DNA from: Perca fluviatilis
Lineage: Eukaryota > Chordata > Actinopteri > Perciformes > Percidae
Direction of reading: 5' to 3'
DNA length: 64,000 bases
Assembly: GCF_010015445.1 (NCBI RefSeq)
Contig: NC_053120.1
Coordinates: forward strand, 607,590 to 671,589
The position numbers and the translations under genes are program-made. Positions 22,443-34,175 of the stretch are shown here, one piece after another. Numbering within the stretch: the stretch's first letter is position 1; every line of letters starts with the position of its first letter. Under the pieces are notes generated by a model. It worked only from the letters and a program-made list of their open reading frames with translations. It was not told the origin of the DNA and searched no databases.

Positions 22443-25400
22443 TGCTACCGGCCTGGCGCCGGCTTTCTGACCCACACTTATACCTTGGTATTTCTCTGCC
22501 ACCGCGGCCCCTTCTGGTCTTTCACCCATCCATTATTTCTTACTCCGCCTTCAATTAACTACCGCCTTGTCTTCAGTCCATCGTATTTCTCTCACTGGCC
22601 TTGGTCTTTCTGACCAATTATTCCATGTTATTTCTCTACTACCTGGTCTTTCCCCTTTATTATTTCTCTACTACCTTCTTCGGTCTCTTCACATGTTATT
22701 TCTCACCTCCGTCTTTGTCATTATTTCTCTACTACGCTCTGGCCTTGGTCTTTCTACCCACGTTATTGGTATTTCTCTCTACCGCTCTGGCCGGTCTTCA
22801 CCCATCACGTTATTCCGTGTATTTCTCTACTACGCGGCCTGGCCTTCGGTCTTTGCGCCTCACCTTTTCCGTGGTATTTCTCTGCTACGCGGCTCTGGCC
22901 TTCGGGTCTTTCCTGACCCACCCATTTTCTGTGGTATTTCTCTGCTACACGCGGCCCTGGCCTTCGGTCTTTCTGACCCACCACGTTATTCCGTGGTATT
23001 TCTCTGCTACCGCGGCTCTGGCCGGGTCTTTCCTGACCCACCACGTTATTCCGTGGTATTTCTCTGCTACCGCGGCTCTGGCCCTTGGGTCTTTCTGACC
23101 CACGTACCTTATTCCGTGGTATTTCTCTGCTACGCGGCTCTGGCGCCGGGTCTTTCTGACCACACGTTATTCGTCGGGTATTTCTCTGCTACCGCGGCTC
23201 TGGCGCTTCGGGTCTTTTCCGACCACCACGTTATTCCGTGGTATTTCTCTGCTACCGCGGCCCTGGCCTTCCGGGTCTTTCTGACCCACCGCGTTATTCC
23301 GTGGTATTTCTCTGCTACCGCGGCTCTGGCCTTCGGGTCTTTCTGACCCAACCACGTTATTCCGTGGTATTTCTCTGCTACCGGCTCTGGCCTTCGGGTC
23401 TTTCCTGACCCACCCGTTATTCGCTGTAGTTTCTCTGCTACCGCGGCTCTGGCCTTCGGGTCTTTCTGACCCACCGTTATTCCGTGGTATTTCTCTGCTA
23501 CCGCGGCTCTGGCCGGGTCTTTCCTGACCCACCGTTATTCCGTGGTATTTCTCTGCTACCGCGGCTCCTGGCCTTCGGTCTTTTCGGCCCACGTACGTTA
23601 TTCCGTGGTATTTCTCTGCTACGCCCTGGCTCTGCGGTCTTTCCTGACCCACGTTATTCCGTGGTATTTCTCTGCTACCGGCGGCTCTGGCTTCGGGTCT
23701 TTACTGCCCACCACGTTATTCCGTGGTATTTCTCTGCTACCGCGGCTCTGGCCTTCGGGTCTTTCTGACCCACCGCGTTATTCCGTGGTATTTCTCTGCT
23801 ACGCGGCTCTGGCCTTCGGGTCTTTCTGACCCACCACGTTATTCCGTGGTATTTCTCTGCTACCGCGCCCTGCGCCGGGTCTTTCGACCCACCACGTTAT
23901 TCCGTGGTATTTCTCTGCTACGGCTCGGCGCTTTCCGGGTCTTTCTGACCCATACCGTTATTCGTGGTATTTCTCTGCTACCGCGGCCTGGCCTTCCGGG
24001 TCTTTCTGACCACCGTTATTCCGTGGTATTTCTCTGCTACGCGGCCCTGGTCCGGGTCTTTCTGACCCACCCGTTATTCCGTGTAATTTCTCTGCTACCG
24101 CGGCTCTGGCCTTCGGGTCTTTCTGACCACCACGTTATTCCATGTAGTGTTCTCTGCTACGCGGCTCTGGCCTTCGGGTCTTTCTGATACCACGTTATTC
24201 GCGGTATTTCTCTGCTACAGCGGCTCTGACTCGGGTCTTTCTGATACCACGTTATTCGGTGGTTTTCTCTGCTACCCGTGGCTCTGGCTCCGGTCTTTCT
24301 GACCTACCGCGTTATTCCGTGGTATTTCTCTGCTACCAGCGCCTGGCCTTCGGGTCTTTCGATTACCACGTTATTCCTTAATTTTTCTCTGCTACCGCGG
24401 CCCTGGCCTTCGTCTCTGACCAACTTATCGTGGTATTTCTCTGCTACGCGGCCTGGCCTTCGGTCTTTCCTGATACTACTTATTCATGGTTTCTCTGCTA
24501 CCGGCGGCCTGCTATCGGTCTTTCTGACCCACCACGTTATTCCGTGGTATTTCTCTGCTACCGCGGTCCTGGCCGGTCTTTCTGACCACACGTTATTCCG
24601 TGGTATTTCTCTGCTACCGCTCCGCGTCTTTCTTACCGTACCTTATTCGATGGTATTTCTCTGCTACGCTGGCTCTGGCCCTTCGGGTCTTTCCTGACCA
24701 CCGTTATCCGTGGTATTTCTCTGCTACGGCCTGACCTTCGTCTTTCTGACCAACTTATCCGTGGTATTTCTCTGCTACTTGGCTGCTCGTCCTACCAACT
24801 TATCTTATTTCTCTACTCTGTCTTACCCCTCAATTTTCTCTCTACATCCTGTCTTTCTGACACCGTTATTCGTGGTATTTCTCTGCTACGGCTCTATGTC
24901 TCATTCCCTATCATTTTCTCTTATCATATATTTGTTTATCGGCTTTCTGATACGTTATTCCGTGGTTTTCTCTGCTACCCTGACCTCTGTCTTCGACCCC
25001 GTTATTCATGGTAATTTCTCTTACCTGACTCGCTTCTATACCTTTTCATTTTGATTTCTCTGCTACGGTCTGACCTTCAGTCTTTCTACACCTTATTCAT
25101 TAATTGTTCTCTGCTACCGCGGCTCTCTTCGCTTTCCACTTCCATGTTATCAATTCTCTACTACCTGCTCAGCCTTCTTTCCATTCCTTCCATTATTCCA
25201 TTTCCTACTACCTTCCTTGGTCTTTCCCACCATTGTTATTCCATTTTTCACCTTCCTTCGGTCTTCTCCATTATTCCACCTTCCTTCCTGTCTTTCCTTC
25301 CATTATTCCATTCTCTACTACCTTCCTTCCAACCATATTCCATTATTTCCTCTACTACTTTCCTGTCCATTGGTCTTTCCTTCCACATTATTCCATTATT

Positions 25401-28400
25401 CTCACTTTCCTTCCATTCCTTCCATTGTCCATTTCTCTACTACCTTCCTTGTTCCTTTCCTTCCATTATTCCATTTCTCCTTCCTTCTTCCAGTCTTTCC
25501 TCACTTTCTCTTATTTCTCTACTACCACCTTCTGTCTTTCCCTCCGTTATTCCATTATTTCCTTTTCTTTCCTTTTCCATTATTTCTCTACCCTTCCATG
25601 GTCTTTCCTTCACATTATTCCATTATTTCTCTACTACCTTCTTTCCTTGGTCCTTCATTCCATTATTCTCTTGTCTGCCTTCCGGTCTTTCCTTCCATTC
25701 CATTATTTCTCTTCACTACCTTCGGTGCTTCCTTCCAGTTATTCCATTATTTCTCTACTACCTGCTCTATGTCTTTCCTTCCGTTGTCCATTGTTTTCTC
25801 TACACGGCCTTCGGTCTTTCCAAACGTTCCATTCGTATTTCTCTACTACCTTCTTGGTCTTTCCTGTCACGTTATTCCATTAGTATTTCTCTCTACTTGG
25901 CTGTGCCTTGGTCCTTTCCTGCCACGTTATTCCATGGTATTTCTCACTACCTGTCTGGCCTATGGTCTTTCCGCCACATTGTTCGTATTTCTCTGCTACT
26001 TGGCCTTCCGGGTCTTTCGGCCACGTTATTCCGTGTATGTTCTCACTTCGTTGGTCTTTCCGTTGGTCGTGGGTGTGGCTCTTTCGGGCCGTTGTCCGTG
26101 TGTTCTCACTTCCTTGTTGTCCGGTTCTCTTTCCGGCGTTGGTGTTCTGTCCGCCACGTTATTCGTGTATTCTCTCTTGGCCTGTTGGTCCTGGTCTTCC
26201 TGTTATTTCCTTGGCTCTGGCTTGGGTCTCTGGCCTTGGTCTTTCGCCACGTTGTCCGTGGTGTTTCTCTGCTGGTCTTTCTGATACCACGTTGTGTGTG
26301 TTCTCTGCTACTTGGCTCTTGGTCTCTGGCCACGTTATTCCGTGCTGTTTCTGGTCTTTCCGGCCACGTTATTCGTGGTATTTCTCGGCCTGGCTCCGGG
26401 TCTGGTCTCGGCCACGTTGTCGTGTGTTCTCTGCGGGTCTGTGGATTGTCCGTGGTGTTTGTCCGTGGTGTGCTGGCTGGTCCGTTGTGTATTTCTCTGC
26501 GGCCTGCTCGGTCTTTCGGCCACGTTGTTCCGTGGTATTTCTCTTGGCTCTGTGGTCTTTCCCGGCCATTTTCGTGCTCCGTGGGGTGATTTCTCTGCTG
26601 TTGTTCCGTGTCTTTCTGACTCGGTGGTCTTTCCCGGTTGATTCGTGGTTCTCTGGCTACCTGACCCTGCGGTGATCGGTGTTTGGGGCCTTGCCTCCGG
26701 TCTTTTGATATGATTGTGTGTGTTCTCTGGTCTTTCCTGACCCACGTTATTCCGTGCGTTTCTCTGCTACACCGCTCTGTGGGTCTTTCCTGACGCGTGG
26801 GATTGATTTTGCGCGCTGTCTCTGCGCGTGGTCTTTCTGACCCGATTTATTCCATGTGATTTCTCTGTGGCTCTGCGCCTTGGTCTTTCCACTCCCCACG
26901 TTGATCTATTCCTTGTTTTCTCTGCTGGCCGCTGTGCATGGTCTTTCTGACGCCAACTCGGTTGTCCGATGGTATTCTCTGCTATATGGCTCTGGCCTTC
27001 GGGTCTTTCTGACCACCGTTATTCAGTGAGTATTTCTCTGCTACAACGGCCTGGCCTTCGGTCTTTCCTGACCCACCACGTTATTCCGTGGTATTCTGTG
27101 CTACGGCCTGGCCTTCGGGTCTTTCCTGACCCACCACGTTATTTGTGGTGTTCTCTCTACGGCTTGTCGTCTTCTCCCACTTACTTATTCTTTTTCTCTG
27201 CTACGGCTCTGGCCTTCGGTCTTTCCTGACCCACCACGTTATTCCGTGGTGATTTCTCTGCTACCGGCTGCTGTATGGTCTTTCCTGACCCCTCGTTATT
27301 CCGTGGTATTTCTCTCTGCTACCGCTTGGCTCTGGCCTTTCTGACCCACGTTTCCGTGGTATTTCTCTGCTACAACGACTCTGGCCTTCGGGTCTTTCTG
27401 ACCACCACGTTATTCCGTGGTGTTCTCTGCTACTGCGGCTCACACCTTCGGGTCTTTCTGACCCATCGTTATTCCTGGTAGTATTTCTCTGCTACTGCGG
27501 CCCTGGCCTTCGGGTCTTTCTGACCCAGCGTTATTCCGTGGTATTTCTCTGCTACAGGGGCTCTGGCCTTGGTCTTTCTGACCCACACGTTATTCCGTGG
27601 TAGTTCTCTGCTACGGCTCTGACCTTGGGGGGTCTTTCCCTGACCCACCACGTTATTCCGTGGTATTTCTCTGCTACACGGCCCTGGCCTTCGGGTCTTT
27701 CTGACCACCGCGTTATTCATGGTTTTCTCTGCTACCGGCGGCCCTGGCCTTGGGTCTTTCCTGACCCACGTTATTCGATGGTGTTCTCTTTACAGCTGCC
27801 CTGATGGCCTTCGGGTCTTTCCCCGACCCACCACGTTGATCCATTAATTGTTCTCTGCTACGCTTGGCTCTGGCCTTGGGTCTTTCTGACCCATCTGCCC
27901 GTTATATCGTTAGGTATTTCTCTACTACCCGCTACCCTGGCCTTGGTCTTTTCTACCAAGCGTTGTCCATGGTATTTCTCTGCTACGTGGCTCTGACCTT
28001 CGGGTCTTTCCTGACCGCGTTATTCCATGTATTTCTCTACACAGCTTCTCTGGCCTTGGTCTTTAACCATTATACCATTATTTCTCTACTACCCTTATAG
28101 TCTTTCCTTCCATTATTCCATGTATTTCTACTGCTGCAGCGGGCCCCTTCGGTCCTTCCTTCCATTGTCCCTATGTCTATTTCTCTTACTACATGGCTTC
28201 GTCTTTACCCACCATTAGTCCATTATCCTATTTCCTGGCTCTCTTCCACTCCCTTCCAGCCTGTTATTCCATTATTTCCATCTTCTACTGACCTTCAGTC
28301 TTTCCCAGCCACCACGTTCACTCATTGTCGTATTCTCTACTACCCCTTGGCCTTCGTCTTTCCTTCCACTTATTCCATTATTTCTTCTTCCTATATTGTC

Positions 28401-30733
28401 TTTCCCAACCATTATTCCATTATTTCTCTACTACCACCCTCTGCCTTTCCGGTCTTTCCCACCACATTACTCCATGTTATTTCTCTACTACCATGGCTTT
28501 CCTTGGTCTTTCCTGACCATTATTCCATTATTGTTTCTACTACCGCCGTTCTTCGGTCTTTCCCCAACCCCATTATTCCATTGTATTTCTCTCTACATGG
28601 TTGCTTCCGGTCTTTCCACGGCCACGTTGTCCATTACGTATTTCTCTACTACCACATGTCTCCTGGCCTCCAGGTCTTTCCCGACCCATTGTCCATGTGT
28701 TCTTCCTACCGCTTTCCGCACTGTCATGGTCTTTCCTCCACGTTATTCCATGGAGTATTTCTCTACTCTGCGGCTCCTGGCCTCCTTGGTCTTTCGCCAC
28801 ATTATTCCTTGGTTATTTCTCTGCTACCGCGCTGTCTTGGTCTTTCCAGCCACGTTATTCATTGTGTCTTGCTGTCTTCCCACGTTGTGCCTGTGGTCTT
28901 TCCGGACACGTTATTCCATGGTATTTCTCTGCTACGCTCTGGCCATAGTCTTTCCTTCACGTTGTGTGTTCTCTAGCCTTGGTCTTTTCCTCCGCCACTT
29001 TCCTTCCATTGGTATTTCTCTACACGCGGCCCTGCCTTTGTGGTCTCCGGCCAACGTTGTTCCGTGGTATGCTACTCACGGCTCATAGCCTTGGGGCCGG
29101 GTCTTTTCCCGGCCACCACGTTGTCTTGTTTTATTTCTCTGTGTCGGGTCTTTCCTTTTCCGTGTTATTTCTCTGCCGGCTCTGTCGGTCTTTTCTGGCC
29201 ACGTTGTTGTGCTTATTTCCCCTGTGGATCTTCCTGGCCGTTATTCCGTGGTATTTCTCTCGCTACCTTGGCTCTCTGGTGTCTTTCCCCCACCACGTTA
29301 TTCTTTGGTATTTCTCTCTACTTGGCCTGGCCTTTAGGTCTTTCCGGCCACGTTATTCCATTGTGTTCTCTTGGCTTTCCGCCTTGGTCTTTCCTGGCCA
29401 CGTTGTGTATGTTCTCTGCACGTTGGTCTGGGCTCTGTACCGGGTCTTCTGACCACGTTATTCCGTGGTATTTCTCTCTGCTCCGGTCTTTCCTTCCGCG
29501 TTGTCTTGGTATTTCGCTCTGGTCTTTCCCGGTTCTTCCGTGGTATTTCCTGGGTCTTTCACGTACCTTGTCCGTGGTATTTCCTCGATCGTTATTCCGT
29601 GGTATTTCTCTTGTGTGTGGTCTTTCCGCCCGTTGTCGTGTGGCCTGTGGCCTCGGTCTTTCCATTCCTTGGTGTTCTCTCGGGTCCTTTCCGGCGTTGT
29701 CGTGTGTTTCGGACCTTGTCCGTGGTGCTTCGGTCTGATTCCATTGGTGTATGGCCGGTCTTTCCTGACCCACACGTTGTCTCGTGTGCTTCTCTGCTGT
29801 GTCCGTATTTCTGTGCTGGGTCTGAACCACGTTGTCCGTGGTTGGCTCTGTATGGCTCTGCCTTGGGTCTTTCGGCCACCCGTTATTCGTGGTAGTTCTC
29901 TGCTGCGGCTCTGGCCTTGGGTCTACACGTTGTCGTGGTCTTTCTCACCTGTGGTCCTGACCATCCGTTACTCGTGTGTGTGGTTCTTTGCTGTGCCGGC
30001 TCTGGCCTTGGTCTTTCCTTGCACCGTTCTCCTGTGTTCTTCTTGGCTCCGGTCTTTCCTGTGTGTTTCGGGATTGTCGTGTTCTTGGGTCGTTGTTCTG
30101 TGTCTGTTTTGGCTCTGGTCCTCCCAGCCCGTTGGTCTTTCTGACCACGTTATCCGTGGTGTGTGTCTTCCACGTGATTTCTCTGCTACATGGCTCTGGC
30201 CTTCGGTCTTTCTGACACCCTTATTCCGTGGTATTTCTCTGCTACACGGCCCTGGCCTCGGGTCTTTCTGACCCCGGGTATTCCATCGTGGTATTTCTCT
30301 GCTGGGCTCTGGCCTTGGTCTTTCTGACCACCGTATTCCATTTTCTTTCTCTGCTAAGGGTCTTCTACATTATCGTGTTCTCTGCTAGGGACCTGGCCTT
30401 CGGTCTTTCCTGACACCGTTATTCCATTGGTATTTCTCTTCTACGGCCTGGCCTTCGGGTCTTTCTGACCCTACGTTATTCCATGTAGTTTTTTCTGCTA
30501 CCCGGACCTGGCCTTCGGGTCTTTCTGACCCACTACGTTCATTCGCGGTATTTCTCTGCTACGCTGGCCTGGCCCGGGTCTTTCTGATTACCACGTTATT
30601 CCGTGGTATTTCTCTGCTACAGCGGCTCTGGCCTTCGGTCTTTCCTGACCCACGTTATTCCGTGGTATTTCTCTGCTACCGTGGCTCTGGCCTTCCGGTC
30701 TTTCTGACCCAGCATTACCTTATTCCGTGGTAT
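22443..30733. repeat. 61-bp satellite array inside piggyBac copy 1
   Basis: Tandem units of about 61 bp whose parts read TTCCGTGGTATTTCTCTGC, TACCGCGGCTCTGGCCTTC, GGGTCTTTCTGACCC and ACCACGTTA. The block is at least 8.3 kb and cut on the left by the gap. Units at 22.8-24.3 kb and 27.0-27.8 kb are near consensus. From 25.1 to 28.6 kb they decay to TTCCATTATTTCTCTACTACC-like forms, and at 26-30 kb they become G/T-rich and irregular. The same unit forms the array at 51135-54726, in the same position relative to the transposase. Its palindrome GGGTC-N5-GACCC matches one at the transposon's left end. Confidence 0.93.
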
Positions 30734-31149
30734 TCAGGGGACTCCGGTACTGGGGCGTAGTAGTAACACAGAAATGGTAAGGGGAGAAAAGGGGAAAGAG
30801 ACAAACCTCATCCTCGTCCTACTAAAACACTTTTATTATACACACTGTTCACATTACGTCTTCTTGTTTTGTCATCTTTGCTTCTTCTTCTTCTTTTGGA
30901 CCTTTGTACTCTTTGTACTTTCGGTTCAGCGACGGTTGTAACGCCCGGCATGGCCCGTTAATGTGACTCTAAATTTGGAGCTGCATAATTTTCTCAAACC
31001 GCAGCGGAACAAAGAGGCAAGCACCGGGCCTCAGACACGTCGCGGTTTCGCGTGATCGCCGCGAGCACGTGCACGCAGCGACAGCGTAGCGATGTTTCAC
31101 GCGCATAGCCGCGTGAGACGCAGCGCAGCGCAATGTCCCCAAGTGGAAG

Positions 31150-32531
31150 AGATGGAAGAAGAAACACAAAGAAGGGAAGAAGAAGAGGAAGAAGAAGGAA
31201 GAAGAAGAAGAAGAAGAAGAAGATGATGATATTGACCACAGCGACTCTGCCGAGGAAGGCGAATGGTCATCGGCGGGTGTCGCGTCAGAGGGCGACAGAG
31301 ACAAACCACGGCCGCGGGCGGAGAGAAAAAGACTGCCACGGAGAAAAGGACTGCCGCGATGCCGCCCGGCCACAGCAGCGGAGAAGAGGACTCTGGCGCC
31401 ACTGACAACCGAAGAGGCGAGCGAGGACAGAAGCGAAGGAAGACATGGCAGCAGCAGCCCAAGAGGGTGTACGGCAAAGGGAAGAAGAAGAAGAACAAGA
31501 AGAAGAACAAGAAGAAGAAGAAGAAGAAGAACAAGAAGAAGAAGAACAACAACAACAACAACAACAACAAGACAAAGACAAAAGAGACAAAGAGGGGCCA
31601 AGGCGAGGAGGAGCAGGGCCGAGGAGCAGGATGAGCAGGACGAGGAAGCGGCGAAAGGTTCGTGTCAAAAGCGGTGAAATAGAATGGTCCCCGACGGCGT
31701 ATCATCCCGGCGCCCTCGACCTGCGCCACACGCCGCCCGAATCCGAAGAGGAGGAAGAGGACCAACAACTGGGCCGATGAGCGACAACAACATGACCAAG
31801 GCGAGCGGCGGCGGAGCAACAACAGGCTCCAAGAGCCCCGGACCCACCGTCCCGACCACCGCAGCGTCCGAAGACATACTCTCCACGTTGCGACCTGTTG
31901 GTCCGCGCGGCGCATACTAAGATCGCGGTGACCGCCACGGACCTCGAGGGCCCCAGAAATCACGGCAACGACTGGAAAATGGCCGAGCCGGCGAACTCTT
32001 CGCGGCTCCTCGGGCTGCTGCTCCTGCGCCCGGAGTGTACAGGTCCAAAGCGAAGGCCCTGGAGAGCCTGTAGCGCGAGGGCGGCAGGAGCCATTGTCCA
32101 GCGCCACAATGTCGCTGAAGCGATTCGCAGGGCTCGCGACTCTGCTGCGGTCGGCGACGCCGAGGCGAAGGCGCCAGGCGAGCCTCCGGACAAACTGGCG
32201 GCCATACGAGGCGTGTGGGGCGCTAGGTGCGGCGTCTACCTACGCCTCTATAACCAACCCCAACGTGACTGTGGACCGAGCAGCTGGTTTCCCTTCGGTG
32301 AGTGTACGTGTGCTTCCGGTCTGGGAACTTCGCTGGCCATCGGCGGCGGGGCTCAATCCGAGCGCCCGGCTGGATAAACAGCAACGCTTAGCAGCAGCAG
32401 CAGCGGTTGTCTTTCACAGAGTGGTCGGATAGAGTGGTCGGATAGCTTGCACGCGCAACCCTCCCCGGGGGCGCTGTACTGCTACATAATGTGTGCGTGT
32501 GGCCACCTGACCAGAGTTTGGGTTCTCCGGC

Positions 32532-32568
<37 letters not shown>

Positions 32569-33902
32569 TATCCAGCCGCGCTGCTGCTCAAAAGCCCTCA
32601 AGCGGGCCGGGGAGTTGCCCGACTCTACCGACCCTGTGGCTTACTACCCCGTAGTTTACAAAGCTTATGTGTGGGTGTGTAGTGTGTGTGTGCGTATCGC
32701 GCTACGGATGTTTTAAATTTTTTATTGTTCTTTTTGGTATACCTTGTTTATTTTTATCTCTTTCTGCTTCTCATTTCGTCTTTGCACTCTGGTTCCTCTC
32801 CCGCCGAGTCCTTTCCCTTCCTCCTTCTCATTCTCCGTTTTTGGCGAACACCGACCTCCGACACCAAAGGTCGATGCTCCTTCCGCCAGTACATGCCCAG
32901 CAAGGCCGCCAGATACGGACTCAAATTACGTGGGTGGCCTCGCGGCGCCGGCTCCAGCTCTCGCGTGGAACATACAGGTCTACGCGGGCAAGTCTGTGGG
33001 GCGAGCGAGAGGAATCAGAGCGCCAGCGTGGTGATGGACCTACGGCCGTGGGCCTGCGGGACCAGCGCAACGTCACATGTGACAACTTTTTCACCTCTAC
33101 GAGCTGGCCCGCGGCTCCTCCGAGAAGGCGCCACACCGTGGTGGGCACGATGCGCCAAAACAAGCCCGAGCTGCCGCGCGCTTTCGACACCAAGGGGCAG
33201 CCGGTCTTCGTCCAAGTTTGCCTTCCGCCCACCGTCCGCTGGTCGTCCCTCCCGTGCCCAAGAAAAACAGGAGCGTGGTGCTGCTGAGACACGCTGCACC
33301 GCGGGGCGCGCCGGTCAGCGCCTCAGGGACGCCAAGCCCGACATCATCCTGCACTACAACAGCACCAGAGGCGTGGACAACCTGGACAAGCTCGTCGACG
33401 CAGTACAGCTGCCACGGGACCGGCGCTGGCCCTCGCCGTGTTCCACAACATTCTCGGCGTGTCCTACCACAAGCGCCTTTGTGCTCTGGCGAGAGCTCAG
33501 GCCAGTGGCTGGCGGCAAGCTCAACAGGCGCAGGGCTTTTCTCGAGCAGCTGGGCAGGTATCTCGTCAACTCCGGCGTCATCGAGGCGGCTCGCATCTCC
33601 CTGTACGCCCAAGCGTCTGCACGCTTGTCCAAGCCGTGGCGGCCCGGTCGACGCGGTAGGTCAGGCACTGGTGTACGCAGCGAGCCGACAAGACCAGCGA
33701 GGGAGCGACGGCGACGAGGAAAGAAGGCGATGAGGAGGACGGCGGCGGCGAGGAAGGAACGGAGGTGCCCAGCAAGCGAAAGAGGTGTCAGCTCTGTGCA
33801 AAGAAAAGGACCGCCAGACACACACCGTGTCGCGGTGGCTACCAGAGATACATCTGCAGGAGCTGCACCACGGTCCTACTTGCGGACTGCGTGAGGCAAT
33901 AA
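31150..33902 (+). pseudogene. piggyBac transposase, copy 1, frame-broken
   Basis: DDE_Tnp_1_7 (piggyBac/PGBD-type) transposase that cuts and pastes DNA at TTAA. In order: a Glu/Lys-rich acidic N-terminus with a CAA/GAA run (31150-31600), FVSK..EIEWS-type motif, TDLEGPRNHGNDWK and MSLKRF segments (about 31940-32125), then an intron from donor GTGAGT at 32298 to acceptor AAAG at 32869. Exon 2 has SFRQYMPSK, AWNIQVYAGKS, CDNFFTS (second catalytic Asp), KPDIILHYNSTRGVDNLDKL (third Asp), and AFVLWREL. The C-terminal finger CQLCAKK...ICRSCTTV...ADCV ends at TAA 33900-33902. The segments lie in different frames, with at least several indels, and the first catalytic Asp region (before AWNIQVY) is not recognisable. 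Probably inactive as assembled. Confidence 0.85.
32366..32580. repeat. Foldback with CAG/CTG tracts in transposase intron
   Basis: CCGGCTGGATAAACAGCAAC at the left is mirrored by GCTGCTGTTTATCCAGCCG at the right. The arms extend into (CAG)n on one side and (CTG)n on the other. The same structure sits in the intron of copy 2. Confidence 0.75.
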
Positions 33903-33944
33903 CCTCTTGAGTCGCCGGCGGTTTGAGCCGTCGGTGACTTTCAA

Positions 33945-34145
33945 ATAGTAGGCCAGGGTCCCGGGGACCCGAAGGGACGAAGCGGCGTGTGACATGGAAT
34001 AACATAGAATAAGCGAGGGTCCGGGGACCGAAGGACAGACGCAGCGGGCCAGTAGCAAATGCATAGAATCACAATAAGCCAGGGTCCCGGGACCGAAGAG
34101 ACGAAGCAGCGAGGCTAATACAAAGCGTGAATAAACTAAACAAGT
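33945..34145. repeat. 3' subterminal palindromic repeats, copy 1
   Basis: Three tandem diverged copies of about 65-75 bp, each with a core like CCAGGGTCCCGGGACC followed by GAAG..GAC. Matching repeats are at 57760-57945 in copy 2. Spacing and position fit subterminal transposase-binding sites; this is an inference. Confidence 0.7.
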
Positions 34146-34175
34146 TCCACGTGACCACGAAGGACAATACAAGGG

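Larger units (their letters stand above)
30734..34175 (+). mobile_element. piggyBac element, copy 1 (right part)
   Basis: The right end is a terminal inverted repeat (CCCTTGTATTGTCCTTCG when reversed), followed by the TTAA at 34176-34179. TTAA is the piggyBac target site. From the array edge (30734) to the end it is collinear with copy 2: a 5' leader, acidic N-terminus, split transposase gene, palindromic 3' repeats and TIR. With its 61-bp array the element would begin at or left of 22443. The left terminus is not visible, so integrity cannot be judged. Confidence 0.85.

Noticed and set aside
20709..22613. 565-606 codon frames spanning the gap
   Set aside because: Composed of GA/CT repeat and 500 N; not coding.
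22567..30413. Many Phe/Leu/Ser-rich frames (VFLCYRGSG, GISLLPRLWP)
   Set aside because: All are translations of the 61-bp satellite unit in three frames.
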